Source: an uncultured Acidimicrobiales bacterium (GTDB lineage: Bacteria > Actinomycetota > Acidimicrobiia > Acidimicrobiales > Bin134). Taken from it: a stretch of 64,000 bases of DNA. The stretch is from assembly GCA_951813555.1 (NCBI GenBank), contig OX638344.1, positions 1,951,076 to 2,015,075 of the forward strand, read 5' to 3'. The notes under the pieces were generated by a model that was given only the letters and a program-made list of their open reading frames with translations, was not told where the DNA came from and searched no databases. Below, in pieces: positions 52,568 through 61,039 of this stretch. Every line of letters begins with the position of its first letter. The first letter of the stretch is position 1. A program made the translations under genes and the position numbers.

Positions 52568-53272
52568 ATGGCCGATGTAAGCGACGCAACGTTTGCGGCT
52601 GAAGTAGTGGAGCGATCCCACACCGTGGCGGTGGTAGTGGATTTGTGGGCGCCCTGGTGCGGGCCGTGCAAGACACTGGGGCCGATCCTCGAGCAGTCGG
52701 TGGCGGCAACCAACGGGGCAGTGGAGCTGGCCAAAGTCAACGTGGACGACAACCCCCAGACGGCTCAGGCCTTCCAGGTGCAGAGTATTCCCGCTGTATA
52801 CGCCATGCGAGACGGAAAAGTGGTGGACGGCTTCATTGGTGCCCAGGGCGAGGCCGCGGTGGCTGAGTTCGTGCAGCGGCTGCTCCCCACCCAATTGGAG
52901 ACCGAGCTGGAGGCGTTGGTGGCCGCAGGCGACGAGGCTTCTTTGCGGCGGGCATTGGAGCTTGACGCCGACCATGAGGGTGCCGTGGTGGGCCTGGCTG
53001 ACTTGCTAGTGGCCGATGGCCGAGGCGAAGAGGCGCTGGAGCTGCTGGAGCGGATTCCCGAGACCGCCGAAGTCCGCCGGGTTGCCGCTCTGGCTCGCAC
53101 CGGCGGCGGGGCCGGCAACGGCGACATCGAGGCCCGGCTGGACGATCTGCTGGGCCAGGTGAAAACCGACCCGGCTGCCCGTCAGGAATTCGTCGACCTG
53201 TTGGAGATCATGGGTTCGGACGACCCTCGCACCTCGGTATACCGAAGACGTCTGACCACCCAGCTCTACTAG
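52568..53272 (+). CDS. Thioredoxin-domain protein with C-terminal TPR-like region (YbbN-type)
   Basis: A 234-residue protein: an N-terminal thioredoxin fold with intact WCGPC (LWAPWCGPCKTLGPIL) near residue 33 and the cis-proline segment SIPAVYAM, followed by a helical tetratricopeptide-like region from about residue 115. The arrangement matches CnoX/YbbN co-chaperones. Retention of both cysteines implies redox activity, which E. coli CnoX lacks. GAGAGG precedes ATG 52568. A 114-base gap follows, holding the comEA promoter region. Confidence 0.88.
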   Translation: MADVSDATFAAEVVERSHTVAVVVDLWAPWCGPCKTLGPILEQSVAATNGAVELAKVNVDDNPQTAQAFQVQSIPAVYAMRDGKVVDGFIGAQGEAAVAEFVQRLLPTQLETELEALVAAGDEASLRRALELDADHEGAVVGLADLLVADGRGEEALELLERIPETAEVRRVAALARTGGGAGNGDIEARLDDLLGQVKTDPAARQEFVDLLEIMGSDDPRTSVYRRRLTTQLY

Positions 53273-53386
53273 GCCGCCCTCTGTCGGTTTCGGCAGGCAT
53301 TGGCCTCTGTTGATTCTGATTCTGGGCTGATACCCTGACGCTGCTTCCCCCGCCTCCGCCACGGCGCATCGCGCCCGGAAACGGCC

Positions 53387-54070
53387 ATGGAAGATTCGTC
53401 GTTGCCCCCGCCCCGGCTCACCCCTGCGGAGCGGGTCCGGGAGATGTGGGATGACTACCGCCACCTGATCACCGGCCCTCGGCTGCTGATGGCAGGGGCC
53501 GGACTCGTGATCGTTGTCGCAGTGGCGGCCTACTTGATGCTCGGTGCCAATGGCACCCCCCGGCCAGAGGCGATCATCCCCATGGCCACGCCTCTGCCTG
53601 CTAGGCCAACCCTTACGGCCGAGCCGACGCCGATCCTGGTCCACGCAGCCGGTGCGGTCCAGGCCCCAGGGGTGTACCTGTTTCGGGGCGAAGCCCGCGT
53701 GCTCGACTTGGTCGAAGCGGCCGGCGGGCTTACCCCTGATGCCGACTACGACCGGGTGAACCTGGCCGAAACGCTGTTCGACGGCCAGTGGGTGTATTTC
53801 CCCCGCATCGGCCAAACCGAGATTCCCACCCCTCTCAATGGAATTGGGCCGGAAGGCAAAGGGGCAGCCGCCCGTTCCGGACCCCTGAATCTCAACTCTG
53901 CCACCGCCGAGCAGCTTGAATCTTTGCCCGGCGTGGGTCCGGCCATCGCCGCGGCCATTATCGAGCTCCGTCAGCGCGTCGGCGGATTTGCCTCGGTTGA
54001 CGGGCTGCTGGCGGTATCGGGCATCGGTCCCAGCAAGCTGGAGCAGATCCGCGATCTTGTCGCCGTGTGA
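53387..54070 (+). CDS. comEA: ComEA-family DNA-binding competence protein
   Basis: ComEA binds DNA on the outer face of the membrane during uptake. The 227-residue protein has one membrane helix (LLMAGAGLVIVVAVAAYLML, about 30-50), an SLBB domain (VHAAGAVQAPGVYLFRGEAR) and a C-terminal double helix-hairpin-helix: LNLNSATAEQLESLPGVGP and [18 protein letters not shown]. It is followed by comEC. The upstream gap contains TTGATT, 15 bases, TACCCT (53308-53334 region) as a weak promoter. Confidence 0.92.
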   Translation: MEDSSLPPPRLTPAERVREMWDDYRHLITGPRLLMAGAGLVIVVAVAAYLMLGANGTPRPEAIIPMATPLPARPTLTAEPTPILVHAAGAVQAPGVYLFRGEARVLDLVEAAGGLTPDADYDRVNLAETLFDGQWVYFPRIGQTEIPTPLNGIGPEGKGAAARSGPLNLNSATAEQLESLPGVGPAIAAAIIELRQRVGGFASVDGLLAVSGIGPSKLEQIRDLVAV

Positions 54071-54120
54071 GAGCTGTGCTGCGGTTCCACGGTGAGCATT
54101 TGAGCCCCGCCCGGCGATGA
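54067..54120 (+). CDS. Bridging mini-ORF between comEA and comEC
   Basis: A 17-codon frame (MRAVLRFHGEHLSPARR) starts in a GTGA overlap with the comEA stop and ends in an ATGA overlap with the comEC start. No clear direct repeat with either gene is visible, unlike the duplicated junctions elsewhere. It fills the gap exactly and would allow stop-start coupling from comEA to comEC. By itself such a frame could arise by chance in GC-rich DNA. Confidence 0.3.
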   Translation: MRAVLRFHGEHLSPARR

Positions 54121-55898
54121 GCGACCGCCAGGTAGTGGCCCTTGCAGTGGCCGCCATGGTCGGCGCCTGGTGGTCGGCGGCGGTTCCGCTGTTTCTCGCG
54201 GTCGCATTGGCGGTTGCGGCCCTTGCCGTCCGCAAGCCGTGGCTGCTGGTGGCCACCATCATGCTGCTCAGCTCTTCGCTGGGAGCCCGGGCCTGGGCGG
54301 GACTCGACCCGGTTGAGGCTGGAGCGTTTGAAGGCGAAGCAACCCTGGTGGCCGATCCGGTTCCGGTCGGCGAAGGGATGCGAGTGAGCGTGCGGGCGCA
54401 AGGACGGCGCTACGAGGCGTGGGCCTACGGCCGAGCTGCCCGCGACCTGGGCGAGCGCCTGGCTGGGGATCGCATCCTCATCACCGGCAGCGTGCGCCCG
54501 ATTCAACCGCTGCCTCACTACCAAGCAGCCCGCCATATCGCCAACCGGCTGAGCATCGACCGCATCATTGGCCATCGTGAAGGGTCGCCGCCCTATCGGC
54601 TGGCCAACTGGCTGCGCCGCACCATTGCCTCCGGTGCCGAGTCGCTCGACGGCGATCGCCATGCCCTCTTCACTGGGCTGTCGTACGGCGACGACCGCTA
54701 TCAGTCGCCGGTGGTGTCCGACGACTTCCGAGCCGCGGGCCTCACCCACCTGCTGGCCGTGTCGGGCCAGAACGTGGCCTTCGTCCTCATCTTGGCCCGG
54801 CCCCTGATCGAGCGCTTCGACTACCGGGGGCGCTGGGTGCTCACACTCGGGGTGATCGCCTTCTTCGCCCTGGTCACCCGGTTCGAGCCCTCGGTACTGC
54901 GGGCCACCGTTATGGCGGCCATCGCCGCCACAGCCACCCTGCTAGGGCGAGACGCGTCCAGCCGCCGGGTACTGGCCCTGGCCGTGGCCCTGCTGGTGCT
55001 GGTCGATCCGCTGCTCGTGCACTCGGTGGCTTTTCGGCTGTCGGTGGCCGCCTCGGCGGGCATCATTCTGTGGGCACCCCGTCTGGCCGAGCGCCTGCCC
55101 GGTCCTCGGTTGCTGGCCGAGGCGCTGGCCGTGACCGTCTCGGCCCAGCTGGCCGTGTCGCCGCTGTTGATCGCCACCTTCGGCGGGGTGCCGGTTGCGT
55201 CGCTACCGGCCAACCTGCTGGCCGCTCCAGTGGCCGGGCCGATCATGATGTGGAGCCTGTCGGCCGGTGTTGTCGCCGGGCTTGTGGGCGGGCCGCTGGC
55301 CCAGGCCATCCATTGGCCCACCAATCTGGGCATCGGCTGGATTGAGGCGGTGGCCGGCTGGGCGGCGTCGGCCCGACTGGGCGAGCTGCGGGCACTCCAT
55401 CTGGTTGCCGTGATCACCTGTGCAGTGGCCTGGTGGCTGGCTCGACGACGCCCGCTGCGGGCCGCGGTCGCGGCCTCGCTGGCGGTGGCACTGCTGGTGC
55501 CGGCGGTGGCCCTGCGGGTCTCCGATCCGCCTTTTCACACCGTGCTCGACTCCGGGGTCGAGGTATGGCGGGAAGACCGAATCGTGGTGATCGCGCTGGG
55601 CTCCAACCGCTCAACCGAGAGGCTGCTCGAGGATCTGCGCCGGGCCGGAGTCGGGGCCATCGACCTGGCCGTGGCCGACCGAGGCACCCGCGCCCAACGC
55701 GACCAAGTCCGGTCGCTACAAGAGCGGATGTGGGTAGGAACAGTCATCGCCCCGCCCGGCCACCGCGTGGGCGGTGCCAAGACCGTGCAAACCGGCCAAA
55801 GAGTGCTGGTTGGGGATCTTGTCGTGGATGTGACCTCCCACGACCCCCGCCTGGCAGTCACGGTCACCCCGGCAGGCGGTGTAGCGTCGCCGTCGTGA
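54117..55898 (+). CDS. comEC: ComEC/Rec2-family DNA uptake channel protein, degenerate C-terminal domain
   Basis: ComEC forms the membrane channel for single-stranded DNA. The 593-residue protein has the N-terminal soluble OB-like part, then the Competence domain with many membrane helices. The signature GLTHLLAVSGQNVAFVLIL is clear. The C-terminal region after about residue 480 is short and lacks the HxHxDH metal motif of the beta-lactamase-like nuclease domain found in many ComEC proteins; a remnant with GAIDLAVADRGTRAQRDQV occupies its place. The stop overlaps folP2 (GTGA). Confidence 0.88.
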   Translation: MSDRQVVALAVAAMVGAWWSAAVPLFLAVALAVAALAVRKPWLLVATIMLLSSSLGARAWAGLDPVEAGAFEGEATLVADPVPVGEGMRVSVRAQGRRYEAWAYGRAARDLGERLAGDRILITGSVRPIQPLPHYQAARHIANRLSIDRIIGHREGSPPYRLANWLRRTIASGAESLDGDRHALFTGLSYGDDRYQSPVVSDDFRAAGLTHLLAVSGQNVAFVLILARPLIERFDYRGRWVLTLGVIAFFALVTRFEPSVLRATVMAAIAATATLLGRDASSRRVLALAVALLVLVDPLLVHSVAFRLSVAASAGIILWAPRLAERLPGPRLLAEALAVTVSAQLAVSPLLIATFGGVPVASLPANLLAAPVAGPIMMWSLSAGVVAGLVGGPLAQAIHWPTNLGIGWIEAVAGWAASARLGELRALHLVAVITCAVAWWLARRRPLRAAVAASLAVALLVPAVALRVSDPPFHTVLDSGVEVWREDRIVVIALGSNRSTERLLEDLRRAGVGAIDLAVADRGTRAQRDQVRSLQERMWVGTVIAPPGHRVGGAKTVQTGQRVLVGDLVVDVTSHDPRLAVTVTPAGGVASPS

Positions 55899-56737
55899 TT
55901 GTGGAGCTCGGGCCGCATCGCTATGACCTGACCACGCGGGCTCTGGTGATGGGGATTTTGAACCGCACGCCCGATTCGTTCTATGACGCCGGGCAGTATT
56001 GGGATTTCGACGACTTTTTGGCCAAGGCTGAGAAGCTGGTGGGCGAGGGGGCCGATTTGTTGGATGTGGGCGGGGTAAAGGCCGGTCCTGGACCGGAGGT
56101 GACTGAGGCCGAGGAGATGGACCGGGTGGTGCCGGCCATAGAGGCGCTGAAGATACGTTTCGACCTGCCCCTTTCGGTTGACACCTGGCGGGCGTCGGTG
56201 GCCCGGGAGAGCTATGCAGCCGGGGCGGTGGTGGGCAATGACATCAGCGGATTCGCCGACCCCGACTTTCTCCACGAGGCCGCAGAAGCGGGGGCATCGG
56301 TGGTGGCCTGCCATGTGCGACTGGCGCCCAGGGTGGCCGATCCCGAGCCGGTGTACGACGACTTGATGGGCGAGGTGAGCCGGTTCTTGGCCGAGCGGGC
56401 CCAGTGGGCTGTTGATGCGGGCATTCCCCCGCAGAGGGTCATGCTCGACGCCGGACACGACCTGGGCAAGACCCCCGCGATGTCAGCGGAACTGCTTCGC
56501 CGAGCCGACGAGCTGGTCAGGTTGGGCTATCCGGTGTTTCTGTCGGTGTCCAACAAGGGTTTCCTGGGGGCGCTGACCGGTACCGAGGTAGGGGACCGGC
56601 GTGAAGCCAGTCTGGCCGCCCACGCCCTCGGCGTCGGGCTGGGCTGTCGAATTCTGCGGGCCCATGACGTGGCCGGGACCCGCCGGGTGGCCGACTTCAT
56701 GACCGCGGTCCTCCAACATCAGAGGGACCCGCAATGA
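55895..56737 (+). CDS. Dihydropteroate synthase homologue, FolP2 type
   Basis: The 280-residue protein has the DHPS TIM barrel: VMGILNRTPDSFYDAG, LSVDTWRASVARESY, LDAGHDLGKTP and LSVSNKGFLGAL. The pterin-site loop reads DLLDVGGVKAGPGPEV where true DHPS has DIGGESTRPG, and the end is HDVAGTRRVADFM. These features match the mycobacterial FolP2 group, which lacks normal DHPS activity. A real folP is therefore probably elsewhere. The GTG start overlaps the comEC stop (GTGA). The stop overlaps the first of two mini-ORFs before holA. Confidence 0.8.
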   Translation: MIVELGPHRYDLTTRALVMGILNRTPDSFYDAGQYWDFDDFLAKAEKLVGEGADLLDVGGVKAGPGPEVTEAEEMDRVVPAIEALKIRFDLPLSVDTWRASVARESYAAGAVVGNDISGFADPDFLHEAAEAGASVVACHVRLAPRVADPEPVYDDLMGEVSRFLAERAQWAVDAGIPPQRVMLDAGHDLGKTPAMSAELLRRADELVRLGYPVFLSVSNKGFLGALTGTEVGDRREASLAAHALGVGLGCRILRAHDVAGTRRVADFMTAVLQHQRDPQ

Positions 56738-56772
56738 GCGCCCTGTTCAGGCACCCAGAGAATTGGCAATGA
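56734..56772 (+). CDS. Bridging mini-ORF 1 between folP2 and holA
   Basis: Twelve codons, MSALFRHPENWQ. It starts in an ATGA overlap with the folP2 stop and ends in an ATGA overlap with mini-ORF 2. The first codons copy the holA start (MSA) and the last copy the folP2 end (..PQ-stop as ..WQ-stop). It is the first unit of a 35-base tandem repeat. Confidence 0.5.
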   Translation: MSALFRHPENWQ

Positions 56773-56807
56773 GCGCCCTGTTCAAGCAACCAGAGGATTG
56801 GCAATGA
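56769..56807 (+). CDS. Bridging mini-ORF 2 between folP2 and holA
   Basis: Twelve codons, MSALFKQPEDWQ, with ATGA overlaps at both ends (to mini-ORF 1 and to holA). Bases 56734-56768 and 56769-56803 are 32 of 35 identical. The three differences all change an amino acid (R/K, H/Q, N/D), so the peptide sequence itself shows no sign of being preserved, only the frame. Confidence 0.5.
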   Translation: MSALFKQPEDWQ

Positions 56808-57817
56808 GCGCCACGGTGGTTCTGCTTCACGGCGACGACGACGTGCTGTTGTCCAATGCGGTGCGCGACCGGGTGGCCCAGTTGGTGGGCGACGGCGATC
56901 GGTCGCTGATGGTGGCCGAGCTGATCGAGGACGCCTACCTGGAAGACGACGACTACCGCATCGCCCCGCTGGTGGACGCCGCCCAAACCCCGCCGTTCCT
57001 CACCGGCCGGCGAGTGGTTGTGGGCCGCGAGATGGGCCGGTTCTCTACCGTGGATTCCCTTGGTCCCTTGCTCAGCTATCTCGAGAACCCGCTGGAGACC
57101 ACTGATCTAGTGTTGGTGTGGGAGAAGGGGCCAGCGCTGCAAAGGCTGGGCGCGGTGCCCAAGCGCCTCTCGGAAGCGGTGGCTGCAGCTGGCGGCGAGG
57201 TCGTCGGTGCGGGGGTTCCTCGAGGCCGCGACGGGGCGGCCAAGTGGATGGACACGCAGATCGCCGCCGCGGGGCTCCGGCTGCGGGCCGGGGCCAAGCG
57301 GCTTCTGGCCGACCATCTGGGGGAAGACATGAGCCGGCTGCCCGCGGTGCTCACCACGCTGGCGTCGGCCTACGGCCCGGATCAGGCGCTGGACGCCGAT
57401 GATGTGGCGCCGTTCATTTGGGAGGCCGGATCGGTGCCCCCCTGGGAGCTGATCGATGCCATGGAGTCGGGCAACATCACCGACGCCCTGGAAAAGCTGC
57501 GCCGCATGCTCCATGCCGGAGGCCGCAACGAGATGCAGGTGCTGTCCACCCTCTACAGCCACCACAATCGGCTGCTGCGTCTCGACGGCGCCGACGCAGC
57601 CGATGAGAAACAAGCGGCCGAATTGCTGGGCCTCAAGGGCTCTACCTTCCCGGCCCGCAAGGCGCTGCGCCAGTCCCGGAAGCTGGGGTCGAAGCGGATT
57701 GCCCGATCGATCGAGCTGCTGGCCCAAGCCGACCTAGATCTCAGGGGTGCCACAGCGGTGCCCCCAGAGGCGGTGCTGGAGGTACTGGTGGCCCGCCTGG
57801 CCCAGCTCAATCGCTAG
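56804..57817 (+). CDS. holA: DNA polymerase III subunit delta
   Basis: HolA opens the sliding clamp as part of the clamp loader. The 337-residue protein begins MSATVVLLHGDDDVLLSNAV, with an AAA+ like fold, a degenerate nucleotide site and the family C-terminal helical collar. It follows comEC as in many actinomycetes and precedes convergent rpsT by seven bases. Start ATG 56804 overlaps the stop of mini-ORF 2 (ATGA); the upstream in-frame TTG at 56798 lies within the repeat and is less likely. Confidence 0.92.
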   Translation: MSATVVLLHGDDDVLLSNAVRDRVAQLVGDGDRSLMVAELIEDAYLEDDDYRIAPLVDAAQTPPFLTGRRVVVGREMGRFSTVDSLGPLLSYLENPLETTDLVLVWEKGPALQRLGAVPKRLSEAVAAAGGEVVGAGVPRGRDGAAKWMDTQIAAAGLRLRAGAKRLLADHLGEDMSRLPAVLTTLASAYGPDQALDADDVAPFIWEAGSVPPWELIDAMESGNITDALEKLRRMLHAGGRNEMQVLSTLYSHHNRLLRLDGADAADEKQAAELLGLKGSTFPARKALRQSRKLGSKRIARSIELLAQADLDLRGATAVPPEAVLEVLVARLAQLNR

Positions 57818-57824
57818 TCGAGGA

Positions 57825-58094
57825 CTACTCGGCTTGGAGGCGGGTCAGGCGTTGCATCAGCCGCGACTTCTTCCTGGCGGCGGTGTTGGGGTGCAGCACG
57901 CCCTTGCTGGCGGCCTTGTCGATGCGCTTGATGGCCAAGCGGGTGGCATCGGCAGTCTCCTCACCATCCCCGTACTGCGCGGCGGCTTCCGCGTTGCGGG
58001 TGCGGGTGATGATCTCCGAGCGCACGGCGCGGTTGCGCTGGCGGCGCTTCTCGTTCTGGCGGTTGCGCTTTATCTGGCTCTTGATGTTTGCCAC
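57825..58094 (-). CDS. rpsT: 30S ribosomal protein S20
   Basis: S20 binds 16S rRNA early in 30S assembly. The 89-residue basic protein begins MANIKSQIKRNRQNEKRRQR and ends with the helical KAASKGVLHPNTAARKKSRL stretch. The start is GTG 58094. It is convergent with holA and divergent from lepA across 82 bases, the common holA-rpsT-lepA neighbourhood. Confidence 0.96.
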   Translation of the reverse strand: MANIKSQIKRNRQNEKRRQRNRAVRSEIITRTRNAEAAAQYGDGEETADATRLAIKRIDKAASKGVLHPNTAARKKSRLMQRLTRLQAE

Positions 58095-58103
58095 AGAACG
58101 GCC

Positions 58104-58109
58104 ACTCTA
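58104..58109 (-). promoter_or_regulatory. -10 box (TAGAGT) of rpsT
   Basis: TAGAGT on the minus strand is nine bases before the rpsT GTG. A TAGCGT (58159-58164) on the plus strand, 12 bases before the lepA ATG, is the matching candidate for lepA in this 82-base divergent gap. Confidence 0.4.
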
Positions 58110-58176
58110 CTGGCCCCCAACTCCGGTAACCACATGGGAAGACGGGGAAAAAGAGCGGTAGCGTTACTCGGTTCCC

Positions 58177-59961
58177 ATGGATCTCTCCCATATCCGCAAC
58201 ACGTCGATCATCGCTCATATCGACCACGGCAAGTCCACACTGGCCGACCGCATGCTGGAGCAGTGCGGGGCGGTGGACCCGCGAGAGATGCGCGCCCAGT
58301 ATCTGGACTCCATGGACCTGGAGCGGGAGCGGGGCATCACCATCAAGCTCCAAAGCGTCCGCCTCGACTACGACGGCTATGTCATCAACCTCATCGACAC
58401 TCCCGGCCATGTGGATTTCGGCTACGAGGTGAGCCGCTCCCTGGCTGCCTGCGAGTCGGTCATCCTGCTGGTGGACGCGGCCCAGGGAATTGAGGCCCAG
58501 ACGCTGGCCAACTGCTATCTGGCCATTGAGAACGAGTTGGAGGTGGTGGCCGCCCTAAACAAGATCGACCTGCCCGCCGCCGAACCCGAGCGCCGGGCCA
58601 CCGAGATCGAGCAGGTGCTGGGCATTGCCGCCGAAGATGTGCTGCACATCAGCGCCAAGACGGGCGAGGGTGTCGCGGATCTGCTTGACGCGGTGGTGGC
58701 CCGCACTCCTTCCCCGGTGGGCGATCCCGACGGCTCGCTCCAGGCCCTGATCTTCGATTCCCACTTCGACCAGTACCGGGGGGTGGTCAGCTCGGTGCGG
58801 GTGATGAACGGCCGGCTTCGCTCCGGGGCCAAGATCCGCTTCATGCAGGCCCGCACCGATCGGGAGGCCGACGAGATCGGGGTGTGGCGACCCCAGCCCA
58901 CACCGATAGACGAGCTGGGTCCCGGCGAGGTGGGCTACCTCATCGCCGGCATGAAGAATGTGGCCGAGGCCCGCTCGGGCGAGACGGTCACCACCGCCCG
59001 AGACGGCTCAGCCAAGCCCCTGGCCGGCTACCAGGAGCCCAAGTCGATGGTGTTCTGCGGCCTGTATCCCATCGACGGCGATGAATTTGCCGCTCTTCGC
59101 GACTCCCTTGAGCGGTTGCGGGTGAGCGACTCCAGCTTCAACTACCAGCCGGAGTCGTCGGGAGCCCTGGGCTTCGGCTTCCGCTGCGGCTTCCTGGGCC
59201 TCTTGCACATGGAGATCGTGCGGGAGCGCCTCGAGCGGGAGTTCGGCCTCAGCCTCATCGCCACCGCCCCCTCAGTGGCCTATCGGGTGGAGCTGGACAA
59301 CGGTGAGGAGCTGGAGGTGGAGAACCCCTCGGCCATGCCCCCGACTGCCGAGATCCGGGCCATTCAAGAGCCCATGCTGGCCGCCACCATCATCGCTCCT
59401 GCCGACCACACCGGCACCCTCATGGAGCTGTGCCAGGCCCGCCGGGGAGAGATGAAAAAGCTGGAGTACTTGTCGCCCGAGCGGGTGGAGCTGGCCTACC
59501 GGCTGCCGCTGGCCGAAGTGGTGGTGGACTTCTTCGACCAGCTCAAGAGCCGCACCCAGGGTTATGCCAGCCTCGACTACGAGCCCGACGGCTACGCCGC
59601 CGCCGACCTCACCAAGGTGGACATTTTACTCCAGCACGAGCCGGTGGACGCCTTCAGCTCCATCGTTCACCGGGATGCGGCCAATTCCTACGGCCGGCGC
59701 ATGACCGAGAAGCTAAAGGAGCTGATCCCCCGTCAGCAGTTCGACGTTCCCATCCAGGCGGCTATCGGCGGCAAGATCATCGCCAGGGAGACGGTCAAGG
59801 CCTTCCGCAAGGATGTCACCGCCAAGCTGTATGGCGGCGATGTGACCCGCAAGCGCAAGCTGCTGGAGAACCAGAAGGCCGGCAAGAAGAAGATGAAGGC
59901 CATCGGCCGGGTTGACGTGCCCCAGGATGCGTTCATCTCCGCCCTCCGCCTCGACGACTGA
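58177..59961 (+). CDS. lepA: Translation elongation factor 4 (LepA)
   Basis: LepA is a ribosomal GTPase that affects translocation and 30S biogenesis. The 594-residue protein has G1 [16 protein letters not shown]3 DTPGHVDF, G4 NKID and the family-specific C-terminal domain with [20 protein letters not shown] (quoted whole, 20 residues) followed by VDVPQDAF. The RGITIK switch motif is intact. ATG 58177 gives [18 protein letters not shown]. Confidence 0.97.
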   Translation: MDLSHIRNTSIIAHIDHGKSTLADRMLEQCGAVDPREMRAQYLDSMDLERERGITIKLQSVRLDYDGYVINLIDTPGHVDFGYEVSRSLAACESVILLVDAAQGIEAQTLANCYLAIENELEVVAALNKIDLPAAEPERRATEIEQVLGIAAEDVLHISAKTGEGVADLLDAVVARTPSPVGDPDGSLQALIFDSHFDQYRGVVSSVRVMNGRLRSGAKIRFMQARTDREADEIGVWRPQPTPIDELGPGEVGYLIAGMKNVAEARSGETVTTARDGSAKPLAGYQEPKSMVFCGLYPIDGDEFAALRDSLERLRVSDSSFNYQPESSGALGFGFRCGFLGLLHMEIVRERLEREFGLSLIATAPSVAYRVELDNGEELEVENPSAMPPTAEIRAIQEPMLAATIIAPADHTGTLMELCQARRGEMKKLEYLSPERVELAYRLPLAEVVVDFFDQLKSRTQGYASLDYEPDGYAAADLTKVDILLQHEPVDAFSSIVHRDAANSYGRRMTEKLKELIPRQQFDVPIQAAIGGKIIARETVKAFRKDVTAKLYGGDVTRKRKLLENQKAGKKKMKAIGRVDVPQDAFISALRLDD

Positions 59962-60007
59962 GCCCTCGCCGCCAACTTCCACTGAGTGGTGGGTCACACC
60001 AGCCCAG

Positions 60008-60013
60008 TAGTAT
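60008..60013 (+). promoter_or_regulatory. -10 box (TAGTAT) of hrcA
   Basis: TAGTAT lies nine bases before the hrcA ATG. The 61-base gap also holds a small palindrome CCACTGAGTGG (59978-59988). No CIRCE element (TTAGCACTC-N9-GAGTGCTAA) was found here. Confidence 0.45.
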
Positions 60014-60022
60014 TCAACTTTT

Positions 60023-61036
60023 ATGGGACGCCAAGGCGAGACGCTCTCGGCCCGCAAGGCCGCGGTGCTGCGTGCCGTGGTGGAGGGCTACATCTCTACC
60101 ACCCAGCCCGTGGGCTCTTCCCATGTCTCTGAGATGTCCGACTTGGGCGTTTCCCCGGCCACGGTCCGCAATGAGATGCTGGCCCTTGAACAGGCCGGGT
60201 ACTTGAGCCAGCCCCACACCAGCGCGGGTCGCATCCCCACCGACAAGGGCTACCGACATTTCGTGGACTCCCTCACCGATGTGTCCGGCACCCTGGGCCG
60301 CAGCGAGCGCCAGCAAGTGCGAGCTTTCTTCGACACCACGCACAGCGAGCTCGAGCAGATGCTGACCGACACCAGCGCGCTGTTGGCCGACCTCACCGCC
60401 TATGCCGCATTGGTGGTGGCCCCGCAGCACGCCACCGCCACCATCCGTTCGGTGAACCTGGTGGACCTGTCAGAGCGGCTGGCGATGGCCCTGGTGGTAT
60501 ACGAGAACGGGTCGGTGGACAAGCGCACCATAGAGTTGGACCAGCCCGCCGACCCAGTGGAGTTGGCGCGGGCGGCCGCCCAGCTCACCGATCTACTGGT
60601 TGGGAACCCGGCCAGCGCCCTGCGAGACCGCCAGACGGCCTATGCACTGCGTCCGCTGGCGGCCAGGGTTCTGGACTCGCTGGCCGACCTGAGCGATGCC
60701 GAGGAGCAGCTCTACGTGGGCGGGGCGGCCAGCGTGGCCGGCCTTTTCGACGCCACCGAGACGGTTCGGTCGGTTCTGGGAATACTGGAGAAGCAATTGG
60801 TTGTTGTGTCGTTGGTGAGAGACATCATGGATCGCGGCCTCACGGTGGCCATCGGCTCGGAAACCGGGGTGGCCCCCCTGGCCGAGTGCTCGCTAATCGT
60901 GGCTCCCTACGAGGTAGCCGGCCAGCCGGTGGGATCCATCGGGGTACTGGGCCCCACCCGCATGAACTATCCCCAGGCCCTGGCCGCAGTAGCGGTAGTG
61001 AGCCAGAAGCTCGGCGACCGACTGTCGACTCCCTAG
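60023..61036 (+). CDS. hrcA: Heat-inducible transcription repressor HrcA
   Basis: HrcA represses chaperone genes by binding CIRCE and is reset by GroEL. The 337-residue protein has the N-terminal winged helix (LSARKAAVLRAVVEGYISTT, PVGSSHVSEM, SPATVRNEMLALEQAGYLSQ) and the effector domain ending GPTRMNYPQALAAVAVVSQ. It precedes dnaJ by three bases, the usual hrcA-dnaJ pair. The groE operon it should regulate is outside the window. Confidence 0.95.
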   Translation: MGRQGETLSARKAAVLRAVVEGYISTTQPVGSSHVSEMSDLGVSPATVRNEMLALEQAGYLSQPHTSAGRIPTDKGYRHFVDSLTDVSGTLGRSERQQVRAFFDTTHSELEQMLTDTSALLADLTAYAALVVAPQHATATIRSVNLVDLSERLAMALVVYENGSVDKRTIELDQPADPVELARAAAQLTDLLVGNPASALRDRQTAYALRPLAARVLDSLADLSDAEEQLYVGGAASVAGLFDATETVRSVLGILEKQLVVVSLVRDIMDRGLTVAIGSETGVAPLAECSLIVAPYEVAGQPVGSIGVLGPTRMNYPQALAAVAVVSQKLGDRLSTP

Positions 61037-61039
61037 TCC

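Noticed and set aside
59975..60000. CIRCE element before hrcA
   Set aside because: Only CCACTGAGTGG is present; the 9-bp TTAGCACTC arms are absent.
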